Position numbers and translations under genes: made by a program
The notes under the pieces: generated by a model
Seen by the model: only the letters and a program-made list of their open reading frames with translations
What the model was told of the DNA's origin: nothing
Databases searched by the model: none
Shown: piece by piece, positions 26,015 to 35,282 of the stretch
Layout: every line of letters starts with the position of its first letter
How positions within the stretch are numbered: the stretch's first letter is position 1
From: Blastopirellula sediminis
Lineage (GTDB): Bacteria; Planctomycetota; Planctomycetia; Pirellulales; Pirellulaceae
DNA: 64,000 nt
Reading direction: 5' to 3'
NCBI RefSeq assembly: GCF_020966755.1
Contig: NZ_JAJKFT010000010.1
Coordinates: 2,382,720-2,446,719 of the forward strand

Positions 26015-28090
26015 CTAACTTCGCGCCGTCGCGCGGTTCCACTCGGCCAAAGCCAAGAGGGGAAAGTAAATCGGGTAATAGTGATACTTCAGATAGAAGA
26101 CGCGGGGGAAACCGGTTCCGGTGAACTCGACTTCATCCCAGGCTCCATCCTCGCGCTGCGTGTCCATCAGGTAACGGACGCCGTTGGCGACTTCCGGCAG
26201 ATGCGCTCCGCCGGCGGCGATCAAACCAAGCAGCGCCCAAGCCGTTTGCGAAGCGGTCGGGCTTCCCTTGCCGCGGAGCGTCGGATCTTCGTACGTTTCA
26301 CACGATTCTCCCCAACCGCCGCACGCTTGTTGATGAGCGAGCAGCCAGAGTTTGCCTTGTTCGATCATCGGATCGTTGGCCGGCACGCCGACCGCCCGCA
26401 GTCCGACCAGGCATTGCCAGGTTCCATAGATATAGTTGACGCCCCAGCGGCCGAACCACGAGCCGTCGGAGAGTTGGTTCGCCCGGATATAGGCGACCGC
26501 TTTGCGGACGACGTCGCCGACTTTGCCCGGCGAGTCGATCGTGACTCCCAAGCGGCCGAACGATTCGATCACGCGGGCCGAAAGGTCGGGCGTGCTCGGA
26601 TCGATCATCGCGTTGTGATCGGCGAACGGCACATGGCAGAGGAATTCGGCGTCGTTGTTCTTGTCGAAGGCGCCCCAGCCGCCGTCATGGTTTTGCATGG
26701 CGGTCATCCACGCGACGGCGCGACGCGTCGCCGCAGCCGCTCGTTCCATCATCGCGGCGGACGAGCCTGCAAGTTGTTCGGTGATGCCGCGTCCGCCGAC
26801 AACGACGGTGGTGTTGGCCATCGTATCGCCGGGGTGGAGTTCGAGCGTGATGTTGGCGGCCGCCAATTGATCGACCAGCGCCATGATCCCCATCGACGTG
26901 TCGTCGTTGTCAGGATAGAAGGCGTTCTCGTATTCGAAGAACCAGCCGCCCGGTTCGCATGCGACGTTGTTGCTCCAGTCGCCGGGGACGCGAACTTCTT
27001 TCGAGAGGAGCCACTCGACGCCGCGGCAAGTCGGCTCTTGGGAGATGCCCATGCCGGCGGCAGCCATCGCGCGGAGCGAAATCGACGTATCCCAGACCGG
27101 CGACTTGCAAGGTTGCAGGCGAGTCTCGGCGCCTTCATCAATCGCCAGACGCTCGAGGTGATCGAGGAAGTACTGGACCTCTTTGCTCTCTTTCGAGTAG
27201 CCGAGCGTGAGGAGCGCGATCACGCCCCAAAGAATCGGCGGGAAGATCGCGCCGGGACCGTCGCTTTGCTCGCAGCGATCGAGCAGCCACTTTTCGGCCA
27301 GGCGAAGAGCACGCTTGCGCAGGGGACGAACTTTGTACTTTTCGAGCAGCTTCAACCCGCTGTCGGCGGTGCGGAAGAAGCGGTCCCAGCTGAAGAGGCC
27401 GCGCGGCTTGTCGAGTCCGGGGCAGCGGAGCTCGGGCCAATCTTCCGGTTTGTCGACGAACAGCTCGTGGATCGAAACGTCTTGGGCGATGTCGCGAGTC
27501 GGGCGATGGGCCCAGACGATCGCCAGCGGAATGAAAATCGTGCGCGACCAGGAACTCATCCGATAGATGTTGATCGGCGACCAGTTGGGGAGCAGGACCA
27601 TCTCAGGCGGAACGGCCGGGCAAAGCTCGAACGGGATCTGGCCGAGCAGCGCCAGATAGAAGCGGGTGAAGCTGTTGACCTTGTCGGCGCCGCCGGCTTC
27701 GAGGATCGCGTTGCGAGCGCGGATCATGTACTCGGCGGCCGGATCATGACCGGTCAGCTTGAGGGCGAAGTAAGCTTTGACGCTCGAGCCGACGTCGATC
27801 GGCGCGCCGGGGAACTGCGTCCAGGCGCCGTTGGGCTCTTGTTGTTTCAGTAGCTGAGCGGCGCATCGCTTGGCGATGTCGGTTCGTTCCTGGCCGAGCC
27901 ACGCGAGAAGGAGAATGTATTCGCTTTGAAGGATCGAGTCACCTTCCAACTCGGCGCACCAATGACCGTCGGCATGTTGGTGAGCGAGGAGCCAGTCGCG
28001 CGTCGCGGCCGCAGCAGAGCGGGCCTGAGCGCGCAGGTCGACAACGTGTTGCGAGATGCGATTACTCGCAGTGGGGGAGGCGCCTTCCAT
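26015..28090 (-). CDS. shc: squalene-hopene cyclase
   Basis: 691 residues of class II triterpene cyclase. The catalytic DXDD-type motif is DNDDT in YPDNDDTSMGIMALVDQLAA at about residue 390. Multiple QW repeats occur (NHDGGWGAFDKNND, QLSDGSWFGRWGVNYIYGTW, QREDGAWDE). The N-terminal AHQHADGHWCAELEGD begins the first QW-like element. It cyclises squalene to hopene at the membrane. The hpnH start follows its stop by nine bases, so the two form a hopanoid unit. Squalene synthesis genes (hpnCDE) are not in the window. Confidence 0.95.
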   Translation of the reverse strand: MEGASPTASNRISQHVVDLRAQARSAAAATRDWLLAHQHADGHWCAELEGDSILQSEYILLLAWLGQERTDIAKRCAAQLLKQQEPNGAWTQFPGAPIDVGSSVKAYFALKLTGHDPAAEYMIRARNAILEAGGADKVNSFTRFYLALLGQIPFELCPAVPPEMVLLPNWSPINIYRMSSWSRTIFIPLAIVWAHRPTRDIAQDVSIHELFVDKPEDWPELRCPGLDKPRGLFSWDRFFRTADSGLKLLEKYKVRPLRKRALRLAEKWLLDRCEQSDGPGAIFPPILWGVIALLTLGYSKESKEVQYFLDHLERLAIDEGAETRLQPCKSPVWDTSISLRAMAAAGMGISQEPTCRGVEWLLSKEVRVPGDWSNNVACEPGGWFFEYENAFYPDNDDTSMGIMALVDQLAAANITLELHPGDTMANTTVVVGGRGITEQLAGSSAAMMERAAAATRRAVAWMTAMQNHDGGWGAFDKNNDAEFLCHVPFADHNAMIDPSTPDLSARVIESFGRLGVTIDSPGKVGDVVRKAVAYIRANQLSDGSWFGRWGVNYIYGTWQCLVGLRAVGVPANDPMIEQGKLWLLAHQQACGGWGESCETYEDPTLRGKGSPTASQTAWALLGLIAAGGAHLPEVANGVRYLMDTQREDGAWDEVEFTGTGFPRVFYLKYHYYPIYFPLLALAEWNRATARS

Positions 28091-28204
28091 GCAGTCCTTC
28101 CTTACGTCGACGGAAACCGGTCAGAAGCGATCCTACGCGTTCTAACGAATCATCAAGGTAGGCGAGCCAGACCGATCTGGCAAGAGCGACGGATTAGGAG
28201 AACG

Positions 28205-30427
28205 TTAAGGAATGACCTCATAGAACTCGCCCCACGGGGCGATCGGCGGACTTCCGTCCTGGCTGGCCGGTAACTTGGCGGGGCGAAGGACTCCTTGAGC
28301 GACCAGTTCGGCGAAGAAGTCGGGCGTGACGAACTCGGCGAAACCATAGTTGCCAGGGCTGCGAAAACGGGCGATTTCGTTCCAATTTACGTAGACATGG
28401 CTGACTTTGCGGGCCTTCAGGATCTCCTTGCGCTCGGCCGCGGACTTATCGAGCAGCCCAACCAGGGGAGAGGCGTCGAAGCAGGTGTGATAATGAATCG
28501 GAGTCTGCATATAGAAGACGTCCGCTTTCCCTTCGACGATCGCGCTTTTGCCGGCTGGAACCAGTTGAGCGAGGATCCCCGGATCAGGCCCGGCGTTCGC
28601 TTCTTTCAACAGCTGATAGTCGGTGAAGTAGAAGGTGGGCGCCAGGAACGACGTCTGCCAGTTGATCCAGAAGAAGCAAAGGAAGAGTCCAGCGCCGGCC
28701 AGCGAGTTGCAGACGATACGCCAACCAGCGGCCGAGGTCCGTGCGGCGGCGTAACCGGCCAGCAGCGCGACGACCGGCGCGAGCGGGATCAAAAAGCGAT
28801 CATACCGATGCGTGAAGAGCCACCAGACGACGAAGTAGTAGACCGCGTAGAGAGCCAGTCGCCAGGCGACGGCGTCAGCAGGATTGCAATCGTCTTCGCT
28901 CGAAAGGAACTGCGGTTTCCAAACCGCGAGGCCGAATAGCACGATCCCCGCGATCGTCAGCGGCGTGAGAGCCACGTTGGTCCAGTCGCTGGCGTAGGCG
29001 ACCTTCTTCATCGCGCTGATCAACATAGCCGGCGTCACGCTATTGCCACTGGCGTCGGTCGGAACGCGATGGGCCGCTTTCCACTGAGCGACTTGCTCCG
29101 GCGTCCGGATCGAATCGGGGAAGACTGAACCAGCCAGCGGATAAACCGGGTTGCCGGTGTAGACGACGTTCTTGATTAGCCAGGGTGCGAAGAGGAGCGT
29201 CACGCCGATGGTGAACGTGATCGCCGATTTGAAGTTCGGCCGCCAACCTTCGAGCAGAATCCAAGCTGCCAGCGGAAAGACGAGCAGCGGCAGCGCCGGA
29301 TATTTACAAGCCGTCGCCATCCCGGCCATCAGTCCGGATAGCAGAGCCAGTCGCGGCAGCAGTTCCGGCTGATCGCTGTACTTCGTCTGAAACCACAAGA
29401 TCGCTGCGAAGATCGCCGCCACCGTGTAAAAGGCCCAGACGCCGTCGACCAGTCCGTAAACGGCGACGAAGACGATCCAGGGAGTTCCGACCACCACGAT
29501 CGCCGCGATCTGCCCGGCGTAGGAGCCGGTGAAACGTCGCGCCGCGCAGTAAGCGGCGAGTGCGGTTAGCGGAGCGTAGAAGCAGATCAGCGTCTTGCCG
29601 ACCAGCGCGCCATAGAACCAGGCCTGATCGCTGGGCCACAAGGTCATCGGCAATAGGGCCAACATCTCGGCCCCCATCGGCAGACCGCTGTAGGCGTTGT
29701 ACGACTCGACGGCGATGCGCCCGGTGGCGAGCCATTCGGTCGGCAGCCGCAGATGGTACTCCAGTACGTCATATTCATAGGGAGGCATCATCCCACCGAG
29801 CAGCGTGCAAATCACAATCGGCGCCGTAGCGGCGATCCAGATCCAAGGGAAAGGCTCACTCGCTGAAGGGGCTTTATCACGTGAGGCGCACTCACGATAC
29901 CAATCGAAGCCGCCCCAACCGGCAAGTCCCGACAGCGGGAGAACGATCACCACCGGATAATGAAGCAGTCCGGCGAAGCCGATCGCAAACGTCCAGAGCG
30001 AAACGGCGGCCAGGCCGAGCGCGCTGGCGAAGACGAAGTTCTCTAGCCGCGACAACATTGAAGTCAGGCCGATCCGGCTCAAGAGACAACGACCGACGAG
30101 CGTAGCGATCAGCAGAATCAACCCCGCCAGCAGGAAGACCGGGGTCCGCTGCGTGAGGAAGGGAAGGGGATCGATTAGCAGATCGGCCCACGTTCCGAGC
30201 ACCGCGGTGAAGTTGCCGAAGATCGTGAAGAGGACGGTCAGTCGATCGGCCGGCTCGCCCCGATAGACCGGCAGCGGCGACTGAAAGTAAATCAGCAGAT
30301 AGCCGAAGCTGAGCAGGGCTAACAGCGCCGCAGGGGCGTACTTTTTCAGATCGCTTCCCTCAGAGGGCGAATCGTTGGTTGCTGCGGCTGGCGCCCCGGT
30401 TCGCTCGCGGCGAGATTTCTTCGACAT
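28205..30427 (-). CDS. polytopic membrane glycosyltransferase (GT-C/GT39-like)
   Basis: 740 residues with roughly eleven hydrophobic helices, then a soluble C-terminal domain after about residue 600. The first luminal loop carries acidic MMPPYEYDVLEYHLRLP, the catalytic-Asp position of GT-C enzymes that use lipid-linked sugars. GT39/ArnT-like families share this layout. It is encoded four bases after the ASCH-wHTH gene and upstream of shc, so co-transcription with hopanoid genes is possible but not proven. Donor and acceptor are unknown. Confidence 0.75.
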   Translation of the reverse strand: MSKKSRRERTGAPAAATNDSPSEGSDLKKYAPAALLALLSFGYLLIYFQSPLPVYRGEPADRLTVLFTIFGNFTAVLGTWADLLIDPLPFLTQRTPVFLLAGLILLIATLVGRCLLSRIGLTSMLSRLENFVFASALGLAAVSLWTFAIGFAGLLHYPVVIVLPLSGLAGWGGFDWYRECASRDKAPSASEPFPWIWIAATAPIVICTLLGGMMPPYEYDVLEYHLRLPTEWLATGRIAVESYNAYSGLPMGAEMLALLPMTLWPSDQAWFYGALVGKTLICFYAPLTALAAYCAARRFTGSYAGQIAAIVVVGTPWIVFVAVYGLVDGVWAFYTVAAIFAAILWFQTKYSDQPELLPRLALLSGLMAGMATACKYPALPLLVFPLAAWILLEGWRPNFKSAITFTIGVTLLFAPWLIKNVVYTGNPVYPLAGSVFPDSIRTPEQVAQWKAAHRVPTDASGNSVTPAMLISAMKKVAYASDWTNVALTPLTIAGIVLFGLAVWKPQFLSSEDDCNPADAVAWRLALYAVYYFVVWWLFTHRYDRFLIPLAPVVALLAGYAAARTSAAGWRIVCNSLAGAGLFLCFFWINWQTSFLAPTFYFTDYQLLKEANAGPDPGILAQLVPAGKSAIVEGKADVFYMQTPIHYHTCFDASPLVGLLDKSAAERKEILKARKVSHVYVNWNEIARFRSPGNYGFAEFVTPDFFAELVAQGVLRPAKLPASQDGSPPIAPWGEFYEVIP

Positions 30428-30431
30428 GCGA

Positions 30432-31028
30432 TTACGCTTCCTGCTCTTGTCGCTTCAGGTGGTCGAGCAGCGCGGCGCCGCGGGGAGAAATCTGATAGCC
30501 GGGGGAAAGGCTTTCGGTTAGCCCGAGCTGCTTCAGCTTGCGAATGTTCGTCTTGAGCCATTCCTTTTCGACGCGGAGCTGCTCGGCCAGGTCGCCGGCT
30601 TTCGTATTGGGATTTTGGTCGATCATCTCCAGAACGCGCTCGGTCCAGGCGCCATGCTTCGATGCGGCGTCGTACCGCTCCAGCTTTTTCAGGAGGAGAG
30701 TGAGATCGTCGGCTGAGAGGTCGTCTTCGCGGCGGAGTGCGATGCGGGGATCCTCGCCGGCCAAGCGGAAGCGGATCCGGTAGAGCGGGGCGTCTCGCTG
30801 CGTCGCCAGATTCGCTTTCAGCTGGGCGAGCGAATCGAACCCGGCCGCGACGGCGTGTCGACCGCTGATTTGCTCCGGCTCAACCGGCTTAACCTCTTCA
30901 ATCGCCAGCACGCCGATCGAGGTCGTGAGCGTGCCCCCTGCTTTGACGGTAGGGCGTTTCCAGCGGCGAAAAGCGTAGGTGACCCGGCCGTCAGCGATCA
31001 TTTCGAGGATGGATTGTTTAAAAAGCAC
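30432..31028 (-). CDS. ASCH (PUA-like) plus winged-helix protein
   Basis: 198 residues. Residues about 1-105 fit an ASCH domain (ILEMIADGRVTYAFRRWKRP, LAIEEVKPVEPEQI, PLYRIRFRLAGEDPRI), a putative RNA-binding fold. Residues about 125-195 form a winged helix (ERVLEMIDQNPNTKAGDLAE, EWLKTNIRKLKQLGLTESL, GYQISPRGAALLDHL). This suggests a nucleic-acid binding regulator. It precedes the membrane glycosyltransferase by four bases. Domain assignments are by pattern; partner and target are unknown. Confidence 0.65.
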   Translation of the reverse strand: MLFKQSILEMIADGRVTYAFRRWKRPTVKAGGTLTTSIGVLAIEEVKPVEPEQISGRHAVAAGFDSLAQLKANLATQRDAPLYRIRFRLAGEDPRIALRREDDLSADDLTLLLKKLERYDAASKHGAWTERVLEMIDQNPNTKAGDLAEQLRVEKEWLKTNIRKLKQLGLTESLSPGYQISPRGAALLDHLKRQEQEA

Positions 31029-31150
31029 GAAAAATCCGGGGAAAAGCCGCCGCTGACTTCGAGCGGATCATGAACTAAGATATCCAAATCGTATAAAGTT
31101 TTGATTCTAGCTCCGCTGGCCCGCCGCCGTTAGACCAAGCCTCTCCAAAC

Positions 31151-32170
31151 ATGTCAAATCAAGCACGTCTCGCTGGTATCTTTACGCCCAACATCGTTCC
31201 CCTCGACTCGCGGGGGGATATTAACGAGCCGGAACTGCGACGTTACGTCGATTGGCTGATCGAACGGGGCGTCCATGGACTTTACCCGAACGGCTCGACC
31301 GGCGAGTTTCTCCGCTTCACCGCGGAAGAGCGTCGCCGCATCATCGAGATTATGGCCGATCAGACCGCTGGCCGCGTCCCGATCTTGGCCGGCGCCGCCG
31401 AAGCGAACGTCCGTGAGACGATCAAGGCCTGCGAGAACTACTACGAATACGGTTGCCGCGCCGTGGCGATCGTCTCGCCGTTTTACTACAAGCTGACCCC
31501 GGCCGGCGTGTACGCCTACTTCAAAGAGATCGCCGACAACACGCCGATCGACGTCACGCTCTACAACATTCCGATGTTCGCCTCGCCGATCGACGTGCCG
31601 ACGGTGCAGCGTCTGGCGGAAGAGTGCCCGAAGATCGTGGCGATTAAAGACTCGTCCGGCGACTTGCCTCACATGATGCGGATGATCGCGGCGGTCCGTC
31701 CGCTTCGTCCCGACTTCTCCTTCATGACCGGTTGGGACGCGGCGCTGATGCCGATGATGCTGATCGGTTGCGACGGCGGTACGAACGCGACCAGCGGGGT
31801 GGTTCCGGAGATTACCCGCAAGCTGTACGACCTGACCAAAGCGGGGCGGATCGACGAAGCTCGCGATCTGCAATACCGTCTGCTCACGCTGTTTGACGCG
31901 ATGCTCTACAACAGCGAATTTCCGGAAGGGTTCCGCGCGGCGCTGGCGCTGCGCGGCTTCCAGCCGGGCAAAGGACGTCAGCCGCAATCGGAAAGCCAAT
32001 TGCACGCGATCGATCAGCTCAAACGCGAACTGCAATGTTTGCTGGCGGCCGAAGGATTCGTCAACGAGCCGATCGGCGGTTGTGCGATCAAAGAAGAGAT
32101 CGACTCGGACGAAGTCGCCCGGATCGTGCAGAACGTCGTCGGCGAGTTGAAGCGTCGCGGCCTGGCGTAA
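31151..32170 (+). CDS. DHDPS/N-acetylneuraminate-lyase family protein with C-terminal helix tail
   Basis: 339 residues. TIM-barrel class I aldolase of the DapA family: GSTGEF loop (residues about 47-53), Tyr of TLYNIPMF, Schiff-base Lys166 in VAIKDSSGD, and GGTNATSG in the last strands. The barrel ends near residue 300. It is followed by a linker and an amphipathic tail, [20 protein letters not shown], absent from typical dapA products of about 290-300 residues. Substrate is unknown: lysine synthesis, sialic-acid or sugar-acid cleavage are all possible. A terminator follows at 32198. Confidence 0.88.
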   Translation: MSNQARLAGIFTPNIVPLDSRGDINEPELRRYVDWLIERGVHGLYPNGSTGEFLRFTAEERRRIIEIMADQTAGRVPILAGAAEANVRETIKACENYYEYGCRAVAIVSPFYYKLTPAGVYAYFKEIADNTPIDVTLYNIPMFASPIDVPTVQRLAEECPKIVAIKDSSGDLPHMMRMIAAVRPLRPDFSFMTGWDAALMPMMLIGCDGGTNATSGVVPEITRKLYDLTKAGRIDEARDLQYRLLTLFDAMLYNSEFPEGFRAALALRGFQPGKGRQPQSESQLHAIDQLKRELQCLLAAEGFVNEPIGGCAIKEEIDSDEVARIVQNVVGELKRRGLA

Positions 32171-32197
32171 ACGACTTGCTCGTCAAGAAACAAAAAG

Positions 32198-32232
32198 AAG
32201 CGTGCGGGAGCGTTCTCTCCGGCACGCTTTTT
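32198..32232 (+). terminator. rho-independent terminator after the DHDPS-family gene
   Basis: AAGCGTGC / GCACGCTT outer stem with inner GGAG/CTCC, one G-G mismatch, loop CGTTCT and a T-run after the stem. Confidence 0.8.
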
Positions 32233-32245
32233 CCATTTCGAAACG

Positions 32246-32638
32246 TTACTTCGGCAGCTTGAGCCCCGGGATATCGAGCGCGAGCGGCTGATCCGATCGC
32301 CACTCAACTTCCAACGGCGAAGTGGTTGCGCTTCCATACTTCTTCGGCAGCAGGACCGGCGAACCGATCGACTCGACCGAAAAGCGGTACTTGCCTGGCG
32401 TCAGTACGAGCGGTCCAGCCGCGGCGGGCTGAACCAGCTCAAACGAACCATCCGCGGCGGTCGTGCCGAAGCCGATCGGCATATCCAGCCCATCGGCGCG
32501 AAAGACGTTGACCTGCATTTCGCCAAGCGGATTTCCGCTGGTGGTCAAAACGCCGGTCGTACCGCCGGTCACCGGGGTCGGGCCGCAGCCGACGAGCGTA
32601 ACAAGCGCGAAGCTGGCCAGAATCAGCGAACGAATCAT
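32246..32638 (-). CDS. small lipoprotein, carboxypeptidase-regulatory-like
   Basis: 130 residues from the ATG at 32638. A longer in-frame reading up to 33103 is a shadow of the PepSY gene. The N-terminus is a lipoprotein signal, MIRSLILASFALVTLVGC, with lipobox LVGC (Cys18). The body is beta-sandwich-like (NPLGEMQVNVFRADG, GTTAADGSFELVQP, LTPGKYRFSVES). It overlaps the PepSY gene by four bases (ATGA), so the pair is translationally coupled. Probably a periplasmic partner; its activity is unknown. Confidence 0.8.
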   Translation of the reverse strand: MIRSLILASFALVTLVGCGPTPVTGGTTGVLTTSGNPLGEMQVNVFRADGLDMPIGFGTTAADGSFELVQPAAAGPLVLTPGKYRFSVESIGSPVLLPKKYGSATTSPLEVEWRSDQPLALDIPGLKLPK

Positions 32639-34017
32639 ACGGCGGCGACCTCCGGCGATTGGGGATTGGAGAGGCCAAGCCAACTGCGAACGCCCGGCGA
32701 GCGACGCAGGACGAATCGTTCCGCCAGATAAACGGCGAGCAGGGAGGCCCCGAACAACGGAAGATAAACGGCTAGGCCGGCCACGATGACGATCAAGCCG
32801 AGCGAGAATCGGGGCGCGGCGCCAACAGCCGGCGCGCCAAGAACGCCTCGGTCGCGGCGGCGCCACCAGAGGATGACGCCGCTGGCGCTCAGCAGAATTA
32901 GACCGCTGGTCGTTACGACGCCGAGCAATTGATTCGGCCAGCCGAACAATTGCCCTTCGTGCAGTGCGATCCCGACCCCAACGACTTGATCGATCACGTG
33001 GCGATCGACGAAGTCTTGGCGGCTGGTCAATTCGCCGCTGGCGCCGTCGATCGTCAGGTCGGCCCGATAGGGACGGTTTTGCGTCATCGATTGCACTTTC
33101 CACTCGGTGGAGTTTCCACGCGGCGGCGAGATGATCACCGGCGGCGGCAAGTCAAGCGGCGTCGCCGCAGCGAAGACGCAATCCGCCGCGGTCAGATCGA
33201 GCTGCGCCGATTTGCCCGGCTCCTTTTCGGTGCGCGAGCGGCTGATCTGCCAATCCTGTCGCGCGACCGCCGTGCCGGTCCAATGGCGAACGTTACGGAA
33301 GTAGTTCCCCCAGAAGGTCGACCAGGGGAGACCGGAAAGGATCAGCACGATCGCAAAACCGGAGATCCAGATTCCGGACACGCTATGAATGTCGCGCCAG
33401 AAGATCTTCTGGCCGCCGGTCAGGCGAGGAAACAGCACGCCGCCAAGCCCGGTCCATTTGCGGGGCCACCACAAATAGAGCCCGGTAAAAATCAGGACCA
33501 GCGTCCAGCAGGCGGTCAGCTCGACCAGGTACGAACCTCGATTGCCGAGAAACAACTCGCCATGCAGGCGGCGGATGATCGCGATGAAGCGGTCCTCTTC
33601 CACCTTCTGGTCGAGCAGCTTGCCATCGGCGGGATCGACGTAGCAACGGATTCGTTCTCCTTGCCGGATGACGATGACCCTCGTCGCGGCGGTCGACGAA
33701 GCCGGCAACTCGAACGAGTGGAATCTGGCGCCCGGAATGGCGGCGAGGGTCGCTTCGATCTGCTTTGAAATCGGGAGAGACGCTGCGCCACTTGGCAATT
33801 GGTCGTAGGGCTTGTCGAGCCAAGACTCGATCTGCGGTTTGAACAAGTAGATCGTGCCGCTGATCGACAGCACGACCAAGATTGGTATTGAAAACAGGCC
33901 GGCGTAAAAATGCCACCGCCATACCGCGCGGTAGTCGGGCCAGGGCCGCTTGCGCGGCGCGTCTGGATTGTTCATGGGAGGTATATCAGGGAAGGGGAAT
34001 GTTCGAGGGATGCGCAA
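32635..34017 (-). CDS. PepSY-associated transmembrane protein
   Basis: 460 residues. Four membrane helices: residues about 40-62 (WHFYAGLFSIPILVVLSISG), then three between about 170 and 440 (LTACWTLVLIFTGLYLWWP, SGIWISGFAIVLILSGLPW, LLGVVTTSGLILLSASGVIL). Extracytoplasmic PepSY-type regions lie between (PGARFHSFELPAS, YVDPADGKLL). The family includes iron-regulated or reductase-like membrane proteins such as PiuB. A shorter start at MNNPDAP (33975) is equally plausible; neither has a good ribosome-binding site. It is coupled to the downstream lipoprotein by ATGA overlap. Confidence 0.82.
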   Translation of the reverse strand: MRIPRTFPFPDIPPMNNPDAPRKRPWPDYRAVWRWHFYAGLFSIPILVVLSISGTIYLFKPQIESWLDKPYDQLPSGAASLPISKQIEATLAAIPGARFHSFELPASSTAATRVIVIRQGERIRCYVDPADGKLLDQKVEEDRFIAIIRRLHGELFLGNRGSYLVELTACWTLVLIFTGLYLWWPRKWTGLGGVLFPRLTGGQKIFWRDIHSVSGIWISGFAIVLILSGLPWSTFWGNYFRNVRHWTGTAVARQDWQISRSRTEKEPGKSAQLDLTAADCVFAAATPLDLPPPVIISPPRGNSTEWKVQSMTQNRPYRADLTIDGASGELTSRQDFVDRHVIDQVVGVGIALHEGQLFGWPNQLLGVVTTSGLILLSASGVILWWRRRDRGVLGAPAVGAAPRFSLGLIVIVAGLAVYLPLFGASLLAVYLAERFVLRRSPGVRSWLGLSNPQSPEVAAV

Positions 34018-34026
34018 GAGCGGAGC

Positions 34027-34052
34027 GGCGCGCTTCGTTTCCGAAACGCGCC
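34027..34052. terminator. hairpin downstream of the second DUF1559 gene
   Basis: A stem GGCGCGcTTCG / CGAAaCGCGCC with loop TTTC and one C-A mismatch follows the DUF1559 stop by 33 bases in the minus direction. It lacks a U-tract, so terminator function is uncertain. Confidence 0.4.
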
Positions 34053-34085
34053 GACCGCTGATAGCGAGACGATCGTCAGATCGGT

Positions 34086-35162
34086 CTAGAATTCACCCAG
34101 CACTTCGCCGCCGTTGACGCTATGCAAGGCGCGATGCGTCGTCAGGTCGATTGTGTTGGGGAGCAAACGAACCGAGCCGTCGCCGAAGGTGACGTTGGCG
34201 CCGCCGGGATGGTAACTACGCGGTGCGAAGTAACCGGTCCAATGCGTGACCACATCCGGAATGCGACTGTTGGGGGTGTGATAACCGTTGGTCATCGAAT
34301 TGATGGCCCCGGTAAACGCCCACGACATTCCTCGTCCGCGGATCGCCGAGCTCTCGCCGCCGCGCCACGAGGTGAAGTCGGTCCAGAAGGTGGAGATGTC
34401 GGGATTGAAGATCAATCCGTCGCCGTTGGTGTAGCCGCTCCAACCTCCGCCGCTTCCCGGCAATCCCTGTTTGTTCGGATCCGGATTGCTGGAACTGACG
34501 CCGGACGATCCGTTCAGCGTGAACTGATACGGAAACGAGGGGGTCTGTCCGGCCGGCAAGGTCATGTCAGCGCCGACGCTGCGAACTGTTTCGCTCATCA
34601 CGACGCTGTTGCTGGTCCCGTCGGTCATGTCGCGGAAGCCGGCCTTCGAGTACTGGTAGAAGATCCCGTCGGTCTTCTGCTTGAAATCGTAATTGAGTCC
34701 GGTCCCGCTGCCGAAGCTGACCATGTAGTTGATCGACCCATAGGTGTAGCCGGCCGACGTCGTTTGCGACGGCGCGGGATCACTGGGGCAGAGGAACAGT
34801 TCGAGCGGCGTGGCGAACGCGGTGGCGAAGGCCGGGTTCGGCGCCTTGCCGCTCCAGCCGCCGGTGAACGCCGCTTGAGCATAGTCGAGTTGGTCGTTCA
34901 AGTTTCCTTGCTCGACGAAGGGAAGCAGACGGGCCTGAACCGAAAAGTCGGTGTCGACCGTTCCGGCCATCGGGAAGACCTTGAAGGTCGACTCGTAGTT
35001 ATGCAGGGCGAGTCCCATCTGCTTCAGGTTGTTGGTGCACGACATTCGCCGTGCCGCTTCGCGGGCCTGTTGAACGGCCGGCAACAGCAATGCGATCAAA
35101 ACGCCGATGATGGCGATCACCACCAGCAGTTCGACCAAAGTAAAAGCGTGACGTTGTTTCAT
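34086..35162 (-). CDS. DUF1559 prepilin-like protein, second copy
   Basis: 358 residues. The N-terminus [19 protein letters not shown] has the prepilin peptidase recognition F-T-L-V-E and runs into [19 protein letters not shown], nearly the same as the copy at 18497. The C-terminus holds the H-x9-DG motif (YHPGGANVTFGDGSVRL). The middle has diverged, with a Ser/Gly-rich insertion (NGSSGVSSSNPDPNKQGL). A pseudopilin-like surface component is inferred. There is no lipoprotein partner next to it, unlike the first copy. Confidence 0.92.
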   Translation of the reverse strand: MKQRHAFTLVELLVVIAIIGVLIALLLPAVQQAREAARRMSCTNNLKQMGLALHNYESTFKVFPMAGTVDTDFSVQARLLPFVEQGNLNDQLDYAQAAFTGGWSGKAPNPAFATAFATPLELFLCPSDPAPSQTTSAGYTYGSINYMVSFGSGTGLNYDFKQKTDGIFYQYSKAGFRDMTDGTSNSVVMSETVRSVGADMTLPAGQTPSFPYQFTLNGSSGVSSSNPDPNKQGLPGSGGGWSGYTNGDGLIFNPDISTFWTDFTSWRGGESSAIRGRGMSWAFTGAINSMTNGYHTPNSRIPDVVTHWTGYFAPRSYHPGGANVTFGDGSVRLLPNTIDLTTHRALHSVNGGEVLGEF

Positions 35163-35282
35163 GTGTATGAAAATCGTGTGCGTGGATTGCGAATGGTAAG
35201 AACGCGCACGCGCAACAGTTAGCGCAAGCGCATACGGCGATAGCTTGAGAGCGCAGCTTCGTTGTGGGTAACGAAACGCGTG

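Noticed and set aside
32639-33103. N-terminal extension of the lipoprotein at 32246
   Set aside because: It is the antisense/other-frame shadow of the PepSY gene; the lipobox-bearing MIRSLILA start at 32638 is the natural one.
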